Notes: generated by a model not told the origin, from the letters alone. Counted from the first letter of the stretch, positions 44,094-53,082 are shown. The stretch: DNA of 64,000 nucleotides from JAEUMD01 sp937950105 (GCA_036821845.1 DAISIT010000007.1:1-64000); one strand, 5' to 3'. Program-made: numbers and translations.

Positions 44094-45008
44094 ATGCCCA
44101 TTTCCCTCGATCACCTCTCGCTCGCCGGCTCGTCCGGGTTCGGCGACTACGCACTGCTCGACTCCGGCCACGGCCGCAAACTCGAGCGGTTCGGCAAGGT
44201 CGTGGTGGACCGCCCCGAGGCGCAGGCGCTGTGGCATCCCGCGCTCTCCCCTGCGGACTGGGCGAAGGCCAATGCCGTCTTCTCGGCGTCGGGTGAGGAG
44301 GACGAGAAGGGCCGCTGGCGCGTCGACAAGCCGGTGCCGGAAAGTTGGCCGGTGAGTGTGCTCGGCGCCACCCTTCTGTGCCGCCTGCAGGGCCTCTGGC
44401 ACCTCGGCCTCTTCCCCGAACAGTTGCCGCACTGGCAGTGGATGCTCGAGCGCATCGAGCGATTGAAGGCGGCGGCGCCGGATCAGCGTCCGCGCGTGCT
44501 CAACTTGTTCGGCTACACCGGCGCGGCGAGCCTGATCGCGGTCGCAGCGGGCGCCGAGGTCACGCACGTCGATGCCTCGAAGAAGGCGATCCAGTGGGCG
44601 CGCGACAACCAGGCGGCCTCGAAGCTCGACGCGGCGCCGGTGCGCTGGATCGTCGATGACGCGGTGAAGTTCACGGCGCGCGAGGTGCGGCGCGGGAAGA
44701 CTTACGACATCATCCTGGTCGATCCGCCGAAGTTCGGGCGCGGGCCGACCGGCGAGACGTGGGACCTGTTCAAGGACCTCGCGCCGCTGCTCGGTGATTG
44801 CGCCAAGCTGCTGGCGCCGGAGCGCGCGGCGCTGGTGCTGACGGTCTATGCCATCCGCGCCTCGACGCTCGCCTTCGCGCAGCTCGTCGACCAGATCGTC
44901 GGCAATCAAGGTCGCGGCACCGAGGTCGGTGAGCTGTTCATTCGCGAGCAAAGCGGCCGCTACGCCGTACCGACCTCGCTCTACACGCGCTGGGAGCGCG
45001 GCCTGTGA
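44094..45008 (+). CDS. Class I SAM-dependent methyltransferase, rRNA (RlmI/RlmK)-like
   Basis: A 304-residue methyltransferase. SAM-binding motif I is LNLFGYTGAASLIAVAAGA with HVDASKKAIQWARDNQ; the catalytic-site motif is ILVDPPKFGRGPTGETW, the DPPKF form seen in 23S rRNA cytosine/guanine methyltransferases such as RlmI and RlmK. There is no N-terminal PUA domain, so it is shorter than E. coli RlmI. The next gene starts on the same bases as its stop (TGATG), implying coupled translation. The exact nucleotide modified is unknown. Confidence 0.85.
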   Translation: MPISLDHLSLAGSSGFGDYALLDSGHGRKLERFGKVVVDRPEAQALWHPALSPADWAKANAVFSASGEEDEKGRWRVDKPVPESWPVSVLGATLLCRLQGLWHLGLFPEQLPHWQWMLERIERLKAAAPDQRPRVLNLFGYTGAASLIAVAAGAEVTHVDASKKAIQWARDNQAASKLDAAPVRWIVDDAVKFTAREVRRGKTYDIILVDPPKFGRGPTGETWDLFKDLAPLLGDCAKLLAPERAALVLTVYAIRASTLAFAQLVDQIVGNQGRGTEVGELFIREQSGRYAVPTSLYTRWERGL

Positions 45009-45832
45009 TGCGGAGCGAAGACAAGACCCCGATGCATATCACGAGCCTGCAGAACGAGCGCATCAAGGCGGTGCGCGCGCTGGAGATGCGCAAGGAGCGC
45101 AAGGCGACCGGATTGTTCGTCGCCGAAGGCCAGTCGATCCTCGTCACGGCGCGCGATGCGGGCTGGCAACCGGTGCTGCTGCTCGGTCTCGCCGAGGCGA
45201 TGGAGGGCGGCATCGCCAAGGGGCTCGTCGCATGGGCAGCAGGCGCAGGCGCCGACGTGCTGACGGTGAGCGAAGCCGTGCTCGGCAAGATCGCGGCGAA
45301 GGACAATCCGCAATCTCTGCTCGCGGTGTTCAAGCAGCGCCTCGCCGCTCCGCCATCACCACGTGACGTGAAGGAAGAGGATGTCTGGCTGGTGCTGGAA
45401 GAAGTCCGAGATCCGGGCAACCTCGGCACCATCCTGCGCACCGTCGACGCGGTCGGAGCCAAGGGCATCATCATGGTCGGGCAGAGCTGCGATCCATGGA
45501 GCCGCGAGTGCGTGCGCGCCACCATGGGTTCGATCTTCGCCGTGCCGATCGTGCGCATGGAGCGCGCCGCGTATCTCGACTGGCTGAAGCGCTGGACGGG
45601 GGACGTGGTGGCGACACATCTCCACGCGAGCGACGATTTCCGCGCGGCGGCCTATCGTGGTCCCGTGCTGCTGATGATGGGCAGCGAAGGGCCGGGTCTC
45701 TCCGACGAACTGGCGGCGGTCGCCACGCGGCGCGTGAAAATCCCGATGGCCGGCAGGCTCGACAGTCTCAATCTCGCGGTGGCAACGGCGCTGGTGCTGT
45801 ACCAGTTGCGCGGGCCGCACCTGAAACTTTGA
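45008..45832 (+). CDS. TrmH/SpoU-family RNA 2'-O-methyltransferase
   Basis: A 274-residue SPOUT-class enzyme that should methylate ribose 2'-OH in rRNA or tRNA. An N-terminal L30e-like substrate-binding domain (ITSLQNERIKAVRALEMRKERKATGLFVAEG) precedes the knotted domain: motif 1 DPGNLGTILRTVDAVG, motif 2 LLMMGSEGPGLSDEL and motif 3 IPMAGRLDSLNLAVATALVLYQL. The ATG at 45008 overlaps the previous stop; a GTG at 45005 is also in frame. Substrate not predictable from sequence. Confidence 0.9.
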   Translation: MRSEDKTPMHITSLQNERIKAVRALEMRKERKATGLFVAEGQSILVTARDAGWQPVLLLGLAEAMEGGIAKGLVAWAAGAGADVLTVSEAVLGKIAAKDNPQSLLAVFKQRLAAPPSPRDVKEEDVWLVLEEVRDPGNLGTILRTVDAVGAKGIIMVGQSCDPWSRECVRATMGSIFAVPIVRMERAAYLDWLKRWTGDVVATHLHASDDFRAAAYRGPVLLMMGSEGPGLSDELAAVATRRVKIPMAGRLDSLNLAVATALVLYQLRGPHLKL

Positions 45833-45851
45833 CGGCGGGTGCAACGGTCCC

Positions 45852-46802
45852 ATGCGCATCGAGTATCACCGCACGCTCATTGCCGACCGGCCGCGCAATC
45901 GCGCGTTCAAGGAGGCGTTGGCCCGCGTCATCGAGAAGGGCAGGACGACGGTCGCCGACATCGGTGCGGGCACCGGGCTGATCGGCCTCGTCGCGTCGAG
46001 GCTCGGCGCGCGCGAGGTGCATCTCTACGAGGTTGCCGAAGTGGCGGCGGTGGCGGCGGAAGTGTTGAAGCGCAATCGCGCGCGCAACTGCCACATCCTG
46101 CCGTGTCACTCCACCGAGGCGGTCGATCCGCCGCGCGTCGATGTCGTCGTCTCGGAGACGCTCGGCAACTACGCGTTCGAGGAGAACATCATCGCCACCA
46201 TGAACGATGCGCGCGAGCGGCACCTGCAGCCCGGCGGCATCCTCATTCCCTCGCGCGTGCGCCAGTTCGTGGCACCGGTCGTCACGCCTCGGTTTCATGA
46301 CGAGCTGCTGGCGTGGGACGGTGTCGGCAGTGACCTCGGCCTCGTTATCGATCTCGAGATCGCGCGCACGATGAGCCTCAACAACATCTACGTGCGCCGC
46401 GTGCTGCCAGCGGACCTGCTCGACGGCGGTGCTTCCGCGGTCTGCTGGGATACCGCGGACCTGACGCGGCCGTGCTCGAGCGAGCGCAAGGGTGAGGCGC
46501 AATGGAAGCTCGCGCGCGCGGCGACCATCTACGGCTTCGCGGTGTGGTGGGAGGCGGATCTCGTTGCCAGCGTCACGTTGTCGACGGCGCCCGATGCCGA
46601 GCCGACGCACTGGGAGCAGCTCTATTTTCCGCTGCTGTCGCCGATCGCAATCGCGCCGGGCGAGGGGCTCGGTCTCACGCTGCGTTCGCGCTCGTCGGAG
46701 GAAGCCGGCACGCATCTGGCTTGGAAGGCGGCGCATCTCGACGCGAAGGGCAAGGCGCTCACCCGTCAGGCGCTCGACCTCGATAAGGGGTACCTGCCGT
46801 AG
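45852..46802 (+). CDS. Protein arginine methyltransferase (PRMT)-like enzyme
   Basis: A 316-residue class I methyltransferase that carries the PRMT hallmarks rather than those of ribosomal-protein methyltransferases. The N-terminal helix region has ADRPRNRAFKEAL, motif I is VADIGAGTGLIGLVASRLGA with E60, the double-E loop is S101-E102 TLGNYAFE-E111 with PRMT spacing, then LQPGGILIPS, and a THW loop occurs as THWEQ (252-256). PRMTs transfer methyl groups from SAM to arginine guanidino nitrogens in proteins. Bacterial members are uncommon and their targets unknown. It follows two RNA-methyltransferase-like genes by 19 bases, so a translation-linked target is possible. Confidence 0.75.
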   Translation: MRIEYHRTLIADRPRNRAFKEALARVIEKGRTTVADIGAGTGLIGLVASRLGAREVHLYEVAEVAAVAAEVLKRNRARNCHILPCHSTEAVDPPRVDVVVSETLGNYAFEENIIATMNDARERHLQPGGILIPSRVRQFVAPVVTPRFHDELLAWDGVGSDLGLVIDLEIARTMSLNNIYVRRVLPADLLDGGASAVCWDTADLTRPCSSERKGEAQWKLARAATIYGFAVWWEADLVASVTLSTAPDAEPTHWEQLYFPLLSPIAIAPGEGLGLTLRSRSSEEAGTHLAWKAAHLDAKGKALTRQALDLDKGYLP

Positions 46803-46859
46803 CGTCTCGCGTCGATGCGTTGACGGTCGCGTCGTTGACGGGCCGGCGCCGCGCTGCAA

Positions 46860-47408
46860 TCAACGCAGCGAATTGAACCTCGACGACGGCGGCGTCGCCT
46901 CGGCGCCGGCATCGGCTTGCTGATCCTGGAGCGCGGGGACCGTGGCCGTGCCCGGAGCCTTCGCCGGGCTGGTCCACTTGGCCAGCGCGAATCCGGCTGC
47001 CGCGACCAGCGTCAACGACACGAGCAGAGATACGCTCCAGCCGGCGGCGCTTTTGAGCCGCGCGCTGGTCCGCTGCCGTTTGGCCGTCCGCACCCAGGCG
47101 AGCGTGCTCGGCTCGGTCGGCGATGCGGCGGTCGTGAATCCGGAGGCCGCGAGCGGCGAGCGGGGCTCATCGGACTTTTCCAAAGGCGTTCCGGCGAGAG
47201 CGTGGTCGTCGGCCGTCATGCACGAGGCGACGTAAGCCTCGTCGGCCTCGTCGCCGAGCCAGCGCTGTTTGGGCGCGGTGGCGGTGCTGCTGCGCTCGCG
47301 GCGTCGCTCCAGAATGCGGGAAATCTCCGCGGTCAGTAGCGTTTCGTCGAGCGGTTCGTTGACGAGGCGGCGGCGGTCGCCCGCCGCATCGATGCGCAAT
47401 GGCTTCAT
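46860..47408 (-). CDS. Uncharacterised single-pass membrane protein
   Basis: A 182-residue protein I do not recognise. A cytoplasmic N-terminal part of about 125 residues is charged (EISRILERRRERS, a short acidic WLGDEADEAY, then a basic RTAKRQRTSARLKS). One helix (about 124-144, WSVSLLVSLTLVAAAGFALA) precedes a short, Ala/Thr/Pro-rich outer tail. It faces away from nnrU and converges with the PRMT-like gene. The basic residues before the helix support an N-in orientation. Expression is plausible from codon usage but unproven. Confidence 0.6.
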   Translation of the reverse strand: MKPLRIDAAGDRRRLVNEPLDETLLTAEISRILERRRERSSTATAPKQRWLGDEADEAYVASCMTADDHALAGTPLEKSDEPRSPLAASGFTTAASPTEPSTLAWVRTAKRQRTSARLKSAAGWSVSLLVSLTLVAAAGFALAKWTSPAKAPGTATVPALQDQQADAGAEATPPSSRFNSLR

Positions 47409-47776
47409 GGCGCGGTCTCCCCGGACTGGGCGAAACGGCGACGCAGGGACGGATGGCCGGAACCCGGAGATGGGCTCGCGGGCGCCGCAGGGCGCCCAAC
47501 GAGGACATGACGCGGCCGTCGTGAGGTCGAACAGAGCATGCTACGCTCCCGGCGTCCGGCGCCGCACACCGGACGAGGATTACAAAACGCATTCAAACGA
47601 CAAGCACGGGTCCCTCAACCACATGCCCCTGTGGAAAACTTATACGCGCTGTTTTGTGCAGGCAACTGAAATATGTTCACGAGCGTACAAAGAAGGACGG
47701 CCGCCGGGGTGGACTTTGCCGCCGAGCCGGAAGACTGAGAGAGCTGTTGCGACCAAAGGTGTGACGGGAGAACTGA
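47409..47776. other. Divergent intergenic region upstream of nnrU
   Basis: About 370 bases without a supported gene. A markedly AT-richer stretch lies at 47570-47700 with TGTGGAAAACTTATAC, which resembles one DnaA-box-like 9-mer on its complement, and GAAATATGTTC. This is probably the nnrU promoter zone. The start of nnrU is preceded by GGGAGAA. Confidence 0.4.
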
Positions 47777-48382
47777 ATGATACCGCTGATCCTCGGACTG
47801 GTACTCTTTTTCGCGGTCCACATTGTTCCGACCAATCCGGCGCTGCGGCGCAGTTTCACCGATCGCTTCGGCGAAGGCACCTACAAGGCGGCCTTTTCGA
47901 TCGTCTCGGCCATCGGCCTCGTGTTGATCGTGCTCGGCTATCACAAGCTGCAGGTGATGCCGGGCAAGAACCCCGTTCTCTACGATCCACCGCTGTGGAT
48001 GCGTCATGTGACGCTGGCGCTGATGCTGCCGGCGATGATCCTGCTGGTCGCGGCGTATGTGCCGTCGAATATCCGCGACAAGGTTCGCCATCCGATGCTC
48101 GCAGCGGTGAAGATCTGGGCGTTCTCGCATCTGCTCGCAAACGGCGATCTGGCCTCGCTGGTGCTGTTCGGATCGTTCCTCGCCTACGCCGTCTTCGATC
48201 GCATTTCGCTGAAGCGGCGCTCGGAAGGCGGGCGTGGACCGCTCGGCACCCGCACTGGCGGTCTCAGCGGCGATTTGATCGCGGTGGTCGTCGGCACGGC
48301 GCTTTACGTGGTGCTGCTCGGCGGCCTGCACGGGCGCCTGTTCGGCGCCGAGCCGATCCCCGGATGGACCCTGCTCGGCTGA
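47777..48382 (+). CDS. NnrU-family integral membrane protein
   Basis: A 201-residue protein of the NnrU family, with about six helices. Family features are FFAVHIVPTNPALR at the start, YKAAFSIVSAIGLVLIVLGY, HPMLAAVKIWAFSHLLANGDLASLVLFGSFLAYAVFD. NnrU was named from denitrification clusters and is linked to nitrite/nitric-oxide metabolism; a relation to carotenoid isomerase-like proteins is also known. No denitrification genes lie in this window. One base separates it from the MOSC gene, so the two are an operon. Confidence 0.88.
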   Translation: MIPLILGLVLFFAVHIVPTNPALRRSFTDRFGEGTYKAAFSIVSAIGLVLIVLGYHKLQVMPGKNPVLYDPPLWMRHVTLALMLPAMILLVAAYVPSNIRDKVRHPMLAAVKIWAFSHLLANGDLASLVLFGSFLAYAVFDRISLKRRSEGGRGPLGTRTGGLSGDLIAVVVGTALYVVLLGGLHGRLFGAEPIPGWTLLG

Positions 48383-48383
48383 A

Positions 48384-48911
48384 ATGACGGCGCGCCCACC
48401 TGCTTCAGCGCCGCCCGCTTGTACGGGACGCCTCGCGGCGATCGCCGTGCGGCCGGCGCGGCGGGCGCCGATGCGCCTCCTCGATCGCGTCACCGTGACG
48501 GTCGAGCGCGGCATCGAGGACGACTACAAGAGCCTCAAGCATCCGCGGCGCGCGGTGACCATACTATCGCGTGAGGATTGGGAGGCCGCGCTCGCCGGTC
48601 TCACCGATCTGGCGGGGCCGGTTCCGCTGCCGTGGACCGCGCGCCGCGCCAACCTGCTGGTCGAGGGGCTGCGCCTGCCGCGGGCGCGTGGAGCGATAAT
48701 TTCGGTCGGTTCGGTGGAACTGGAAGTCACGGGGCAGACGGTTCCGTGCGCGCGCATGGACGAGGTGCACCCGGGGCTGCTGAAGGCGCTCGGACCGCAC
48801 TGGCGCGGCGGCGTGACCTGTCGCGTCGTCCGCGGTGGCGTGCTGTCGGCGGGAGACAGGGTTGCGATCCTGCATGCGCCGCCGGAGCGGCGCATCGTGC
48901 TGCCGGGATAG
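48384..48911 (+). CDS. MOSC domain protein
   Basis: A 175-residue stand-alone MOSC (molybdenum cofactor sulfurase C-terminal) domain. It shows the strand IAVRPARRAPMRLLDRV, the ERGIEDDY turn, RAVTILSREDWEA, and VTGQTVPCARMDEVHPGLLKAL with the conserved cysteine (about C121), which in the family is thought to carry sulfur or bind a metal-sulfur cofactor. Such proteins transfer or sense sulfur for molybdo-enzymes or detoxify base analogues (YiiM/YcbX relatives). The first 12-15 residues may not all be translated. Confidence 0.85.
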   Translation: MTARPPASAPPACTGRLAAIAVRPARRAPMRLLDRVTVTVERGIEDDYKSLKHPRRAVTILSREDWEAALAGLTDLAGPVPLPWTARRANLLVEGLRLPRARGAIISVGSVELEVTGQTVPCARMDEVHPGLLKALGPHWRGGVTCRVVRGGVLSAGDRVAILHAPPERRIVLPG

Positions 48912-49014
48912 CGGCGAGGACGCGAGCCACGACGCCGGTGCCGGCTGTGATATGCGCACTCGCGTACAGGAACGCGATACCCGCCGCGGGGCCGGCGCGT
49001 CGGCACGTCACCGA

Positions 49015-50862
49015 TCAGCGCGGTTGCACGATGATGTCGGTGAACTTGCCGGTCTCGTTGCTGATGCCCACGTCCGAGACGATCAGCGTCGAGCCCGGCT
49101 TCACGATCTCGCTGAGGCGTGCGCGAACCTCATCAGCCATTTCAATGCGTTCGAGGGCGTTGGCGGCGGTCGGCGCCTTGGCCAGACTCGAAAGCGCGGG
49201 TTCGTCGTCCATCGAGGCAGCACGTGTGCGCCCGGCCGGCCTGGCTTCGCCCGCGTTACCGTCCCCGGTCGCGACCGTCACGGCGCGCCAGTCGAGCCTG
49301 GTCTCACTGTCGTCGGCATAGCGCACCGCGTTGAAGACGTGGGTTCCGATCGGCGCTTCCAGCATACGGATGGCGACGGGCGCCTGGAACACATCCTCGA
49401 AGCCCTGGCGGACGTACAGCAGGCCGGTCTTGCGGCTGACGAAAACGGTTGCCGGTTTGTCGTACTGGGCGAGCGCGGACACGGCGCGCGCATGAGCGCC
49501 CTTGGCCGCGTCGATCCTGTTCTGTGCCGTTGCAAAGTGTGTGCGCACGGCCGGCAGCGCGGCTTCGGCCTCCGCAACCGGGGGCTCGAGGCGTGCGACG
49601 GTCTCGCGCTGGGCAGCGGCGGCGGCCTCGGTGTCGCGCAGGTCCTGGTCGGCACCGGCGATGGCGTTTTCGAGTTCGGCTTCCTTCGATGCCGCGAGTT
49701 CGGCGTTGTCGATGTCACGCTGCGCTTCGGCCTGACGCTGCTCGGCGCGGCGCAGAAGTTGTTCGGTCGGCCGGTCGCTCGCCGCGTCCGCCAGATGCTC
49801 GGCCTGCCGCTGCCTGGTCTTGATCTCCGCCAGCCGCATCGCCTGCCGCTGGCGTTTGATGAAATCGGCGAGACCCTGCTCGAGCTGGTTGCGCCGGGTT
49901 GTGATCGTGCGCTGCTCCTGTTCGAGCTTCACCAGTTCGAGGCGCGCGTCGCGCAAGCTCGATTTCGCCGCCAGCAGTGTCGCGTTGGCGTTGGCAACGG
50001 CCGCCGCGGCAGCGACCCGCGCAGCTTCCGCGGCCTCGATCTCCGCGGCCCGTGCGGCGATGTCGGCCTGGCGCTCGGCACGAGCGATGGCGCGCGTACG
50101 CGTTGTGCCGGCCCCTGTGCGTATTGGAGACAAGGCCACCTGACGCGCTGCGGCTTCGGCGGCAACGGCCGGTGTGACGCCGAGCGCTGCCGACACCGTG
50201 GCGAGGCCCGTCGCAGCCGACTTGACGGAAGCGCCGCTCGACGTGGCGTCAGCCGCCGTCGCGACGACAGGCTCTCCCGGCGGCAGCGCTTCCGGCAGCC
50301 GCGCGTGCGCGAACGCGCGCGGTCCTTCGACAGGATCGTGCGTGACGATCACCCGCGTCCCGAGTGACGTCATGGAAAACAGAGTGCGCGAGAAGGCGTA
50401 GGGGAGCCGGATGCAACCATGCGATGCCGGGAACCCCGGCAGAGCGCCGGCGTGCAGCGCCACGCCCGACCACGTGATGCGCTGCATATTGGGCATCGGC
50501 GCGCTGTCGTAGAGGTTCGAGAAGTGCGTCCGGTTCTTCTGCAGCACCGAGAAGATACCCGTCGGCGTCGGATTGCTGCGCGTGCCTGAAGAAATCGGCG
50601 CGGTGGCGACCAGCCCATCCTGATCGTAAACCTCGAGCCGCTGCTTTTTCAGCGACACCAGCAACGTCAGTAAACGGCCGTTCTGTTGCGCTTCTGTCCG
50701 ACGCGAGTTTGCCGTCGCCGGTTGCGTCGTGGCCAGGAGCACTGCGGACAAAGCCGCCAAATACGGCGAGCAGAAATTCCAGTTCGCATTGGGCACGACG
50801 TCGACCCCCGGATACGCGATACGACACGAGATGCATTTCGACGGATGCGGCAAGTATCTCAT
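49015..50862 (-). CDS. L,D-transpeptidase (YkuD) with long coiled-coil C-terminus
   Basis: A secreted protein of about 615 residues. After a hydrophobic signal (SPYLAALSAVLLATTQPATA) comes a YkuD domain with GTRSNPTPTGIFSV, H137 and SHGCIRL (S147-C150), the catalytic cysteine motif of L,D-transpeptidases that make 3-3 cross-links or attach proteins to peptidoglycan. After about residue 220 the protein is Ala/Arg/Glu-rich with long coiled coils (EQEQRTITTRRNQLEQGL), then a C-terminal part with VFVSRKTGLLYVRQGFEDVF that resembles a second partial LDT-like beta region and ends DIIVQPR. The ATG at 50862 is used; GTG at 50796, with a better ribosome-binding site, is an alternative. Confidence 0.88.
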   Translation of the reverse strand: MRYLPHPSKCISCRIAYPGVDVVPNANWNFCSPYLAALSAVLLATTQPATANSRRTEAQQNGRLLTLLVSLKKQRLEVYDQDGLVATAPISSGTRSNPTPTGIFSVLQKNRTHFSNLYDSAPMPNMQRITWSGVALHAGALPGFPASHGCIRLPYAFSRTLFSMTSLGTRVIVTHDPVEGPRAFAHARLPEALPPGEPVVATAADATSSGASVKSAATGLATVSAALGVTPAVAAEAAARQVALSPIRTGAGTTRTRAIARAERQADIAARAAEIEAAEAARVAAAAAVANANATLLAAKSSLRDARLELVKLEQEQRTITTRRNQLEQGLADFIKRQRQAMRLAEIKTRQRQAEHLADAASDRPTEQLLRRAEQRQAEAQRDIDNAELAASKEAELENAIAGADQDLRDTEAAAAAQRETVARLEPPVAEAEAALPAVRTHFATAQNRIDAAKGAHARAVSALAQYDKPATVFVSRKTGLLYVRQGFEDVFQAPVAIRMLEAPIGTHVFNAVRYADDSETRLDWRAVTVATGDGNAGEARPAGRTRAASMDDEPALSSLAKAPTAANALERIEMADEVRARLSEIVKPGSTLIVSDVGISNETGKFTDIIVQPR

Positions 50863-51157
50863 GGATTCGTTATCAGCGCCCTGCGCATGCCGCAATCAAG
50901 TCCTCAGAAGCAACCGATAATCCTCGACTTGTGTTGCGCGGCGGCAAGCCGGTTATGCTCAATTCCATTGCAGCAGAGCGTCGCCGGGTGACGTTCCCGC
51001 CGACAGGAACGGTGGACCGGCACGCAGAGGGCGGGGCTGTGCATGCTAAAATTCAGGAGCGACTTCCCCCGCGCCCCCTGTACATAGTCGTCCGCCGCAT
51101 GGTGCCGCGCGGGCTGCGCGGGCCCGCAACATTCGAAAAGCATCACGAGGGAATTCC

Positions 51158-52087
51158 ATGTCCGCACAGTCACCGGCCGGATCTCAGGGTGGGGCCAAAG
51201 TCCGCCGCCTGATGGCGCCGGACATCGCCGCAAAGAAGGGCGTCGAGCCGATCGTTTCGCTGACCTCGTATCATGCGCATACGGCCGCGATCGCCGACAA
51301 GTATTGCGACTTCCTGCTGGTCGGCGACAGTCTGGGCATGGTCATGCACGGCTACGAGACGACGGTGCCGGTCCCGCTGGAGCTGATGATCATGCACGGC
51401 AAGGCGGTGGTGCGCGGCGCGCGGCGCGCGCTGGTCGTCGTCGACATGCCGTTCGGCACCTACGAGGAGAGCCCGCCGGTCGCCTTCCGCAACGCCGCGC
51501 GCGTGATGAAGGAGACCGACTGCGGAGCGGTGAAGCTCGAGGGCGGTCGGCGCATGGCGGAGACCATCCGCTATCTGGTCGATCGCGGCATCCCGGTGAT
51601 GGCCCACATCGGCCTGACGCCGCAGTCGATCAACGTCATCGGCGGCTTCAAGGCGCAGGGCCGCGAGGCGGCGCAGTGGGCGGCGATCGAGGAGGATGCG
51701 CGCGTCGTCGCCGAAGCGGGCGCGTTTTCGGTGGTGCTCGAGGCGATGGCCGAGCCGCTGGCCGCCCGGATCACGCGGTCGATCCCGATCCCGACCATCG
51801 GTATCGGCGCCTCGTCCGTGTGCGACGGGCAGATCCTCGTGATGGAGGACATGCTCGGGCTTTCGCCGCGGGTGCCGAAGTTCGTCAAGGAGTTCGGTGA
51901 GGTCGGCGCGGCCATCGAGCGGGCGATCGCTGGGTATGCAGACGAGGTCCGGGCGCGCACGTTCCCGGCGAGCGAGCACACGTATGCGATGAAGGACGAG
52001 GGCGGCGCGAAAGCCTCCGGCGAGGCGGCGGGGGCGGCTCCGGCATCCTCGCGGGCCACGAAAAGGTCGAAAAGTCCGGGCACGTAG
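51158..52087 (+). CDS. panB: 3-methyl-2-oxobutanoate hydroxymethyltransferase
   Basis: Ketopantoate hydroxymethyltransferase, 309 residues, the first committed step of pantothenate/CoA synthesis: 5,10-methylene-THF plus 2-ketoisovalerate gives ketopantoate. Signatures are SLTSYHAHTAAIAD, LLVGDSLGMVMHGYETTVPV (metal-binding Asp), DMPFGTYEES, GAVKLEGG, VMAHIGLTPQS and IPTIGIGASSVCDGQILVMEDMLG. A short basic N-terminal extension and a 45-residue Ala/Lys-rich C-terminal tail go beyond the usual length. panC is not in the window. The upstream 295 bases contain no other gene. Confidence 0.96.
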   Translation: MSAQSPAGSQGGAKVRRLMAPDIAAKKGVEPIVSLTSYHAHTAAIADKYCDFLLVGDSLGMVMHGYETTVPVPLELMIMHGKAVVRGARRALVVVDMPFGTYEESPPVAFRNAARVMKETDCGAVKLEGGRRMAETIRYLVDRGIPVMAHIGLTPQSINVIGGFKAQGREAAQWAAIEEDARVVAEAGAFSVVLEAMAEPLAARITRSIPIPTIGIGASSVCDGQILVMEDMLGLSPRVPKFVKEFGEVGAAIERAIAGYADEVRARTFPASEHTYAMKDEGGAKASGEAAGAAPASSRATKRSKSPGT

Positions 52088-52290
52088 CGCCGTAATCGGC
52101 GAAGGGAATCGCAGGATAACGATCCGGCGCGTTGCGCGGGCGCGCTTGCGTCATTTCCCGTCTCGGCTATCTATGCGGGCTTATTCCCTGCCTTGTCTCG
52201 GCGCGTTCGGTCGCGCTGGGCCCGGCAGGGTGAACGAGGACGGGTGGGCGGTTCGGCCGGCCGCCAAACTGAACCGGACGCTGGAGCCCG

Positions 52291-53082
52291 ATGGCCAACA
52301 ACGAAGACACCCTGATCCGCGAGGTCGAGGAGGAACTGCGCCGCGAGCGTATGCAGGAGCTGTGGAACCGCTACGGCACCTATTTCCTGATCGCCGCCAT
52401 TGCCCTCGTCGCCGCTGTATGGGGCGTCAGGTTCTACAACGACCGCAAGGCTGCCGCCGCCGCCGAAGCCGGAGCGCGCTTCAACGCGGCGCTGCAACTC
52501 GCTGAACAAAGCAAGGCGGACGAATCGCGTGCGGCCTTCGAGAAGATCGCGTCGGGCGGGCCTTCGGGGTATGCGGCTCTCGCCCGGCTGCAGCTCGCCG
52601 CCGCCGCCGCCAAGGCGGGGGATCGCGCCAAGGCCGCCACCGAGTATGCGGCGCTCGCCGACGACAAGGGGGCCGACACGACGCTGCGTTCGCTCGCTGC
52701 CCTCAATCTCGCCATGTTGAAGGTTGGGGATGGCGCCTTTACCGAGGTCGAGAATCGGCTCAACGATCTGGCTGCCGATACAAGTCCGTGGCGTTCGAAT
52801 GCCCGCGAGCTGATCGCGGTCGGCGCGCTCAAGGCGGGGCAGACCGAAAAGGCGCGATCCGCGCTCGAGCGGATTCTCGCCGACGCCGAGGCGCCGCCGA
52901 GCGTTCGGGAGCGCTCGCAGATCCTGCTTGGCGGCATCGTCGCGGCCGATCTCGCCAGCGTGGCGAAACCGGCGGCAACGGCGCCTGCCGCCGCACCGCC
53001 TGCTGCAGCGCCCCAGGCGCCTGCTGCTGCGACACCTACGCCTGCCGCTCCGGCCCAGCCGGCGCCACAGGGACAGAAGTAG
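52291..53082 (+). CDS. YfgM-like single-pass membrane TPR protein
   Basis: A 263-residue inner-membrane protein. Residues about 28-47 are the helix (YFLIAAIALVAAVWGVRFYN), preceded by a cytoplasmic segment (IREVEEELRRERMQELWNRYG, the YfgM/TPR_21 signature) and followed by periplasmic TPR-like repeats (about 60-215). The C-terminal tail is Ala/Pro-rich. YfgM in E. coli works near the SecYEG translocon and periplasmic chaperones. It sits before bamB and der, the same order as yfgM-bamB-der in E. coli. Confidence 0.9.
   Translation: MANNEDTLIREVEEELRRERMQELWNRYGTYFLIAAIALVAAVWGVRFYNDRKAAAAAEAGARFNAALQLAEQSKADESRAAFEKIASGGPSGYAALARLQLAAAAAKAGDRAKAATEYAALADDKGADTTLRSLAALNLAMLKVGDGAFTEVENRLNDLAADTSPWRSNARELIAVGALKAGQTEKARSALERILADAEAPPSVRERSQILLGGIVAADLASVAKPAATAPAAAPPAAAPQAPAAATPTPAAPAQPAPQGQK

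Noticed and set aside
42381..44951. 856-codon minus-strand frame across the DUF937-OmpA gene and the rRNA methyltransferase gene.
   Set aside because: Spans two well-supported plus-strand genes and the terminator between them.
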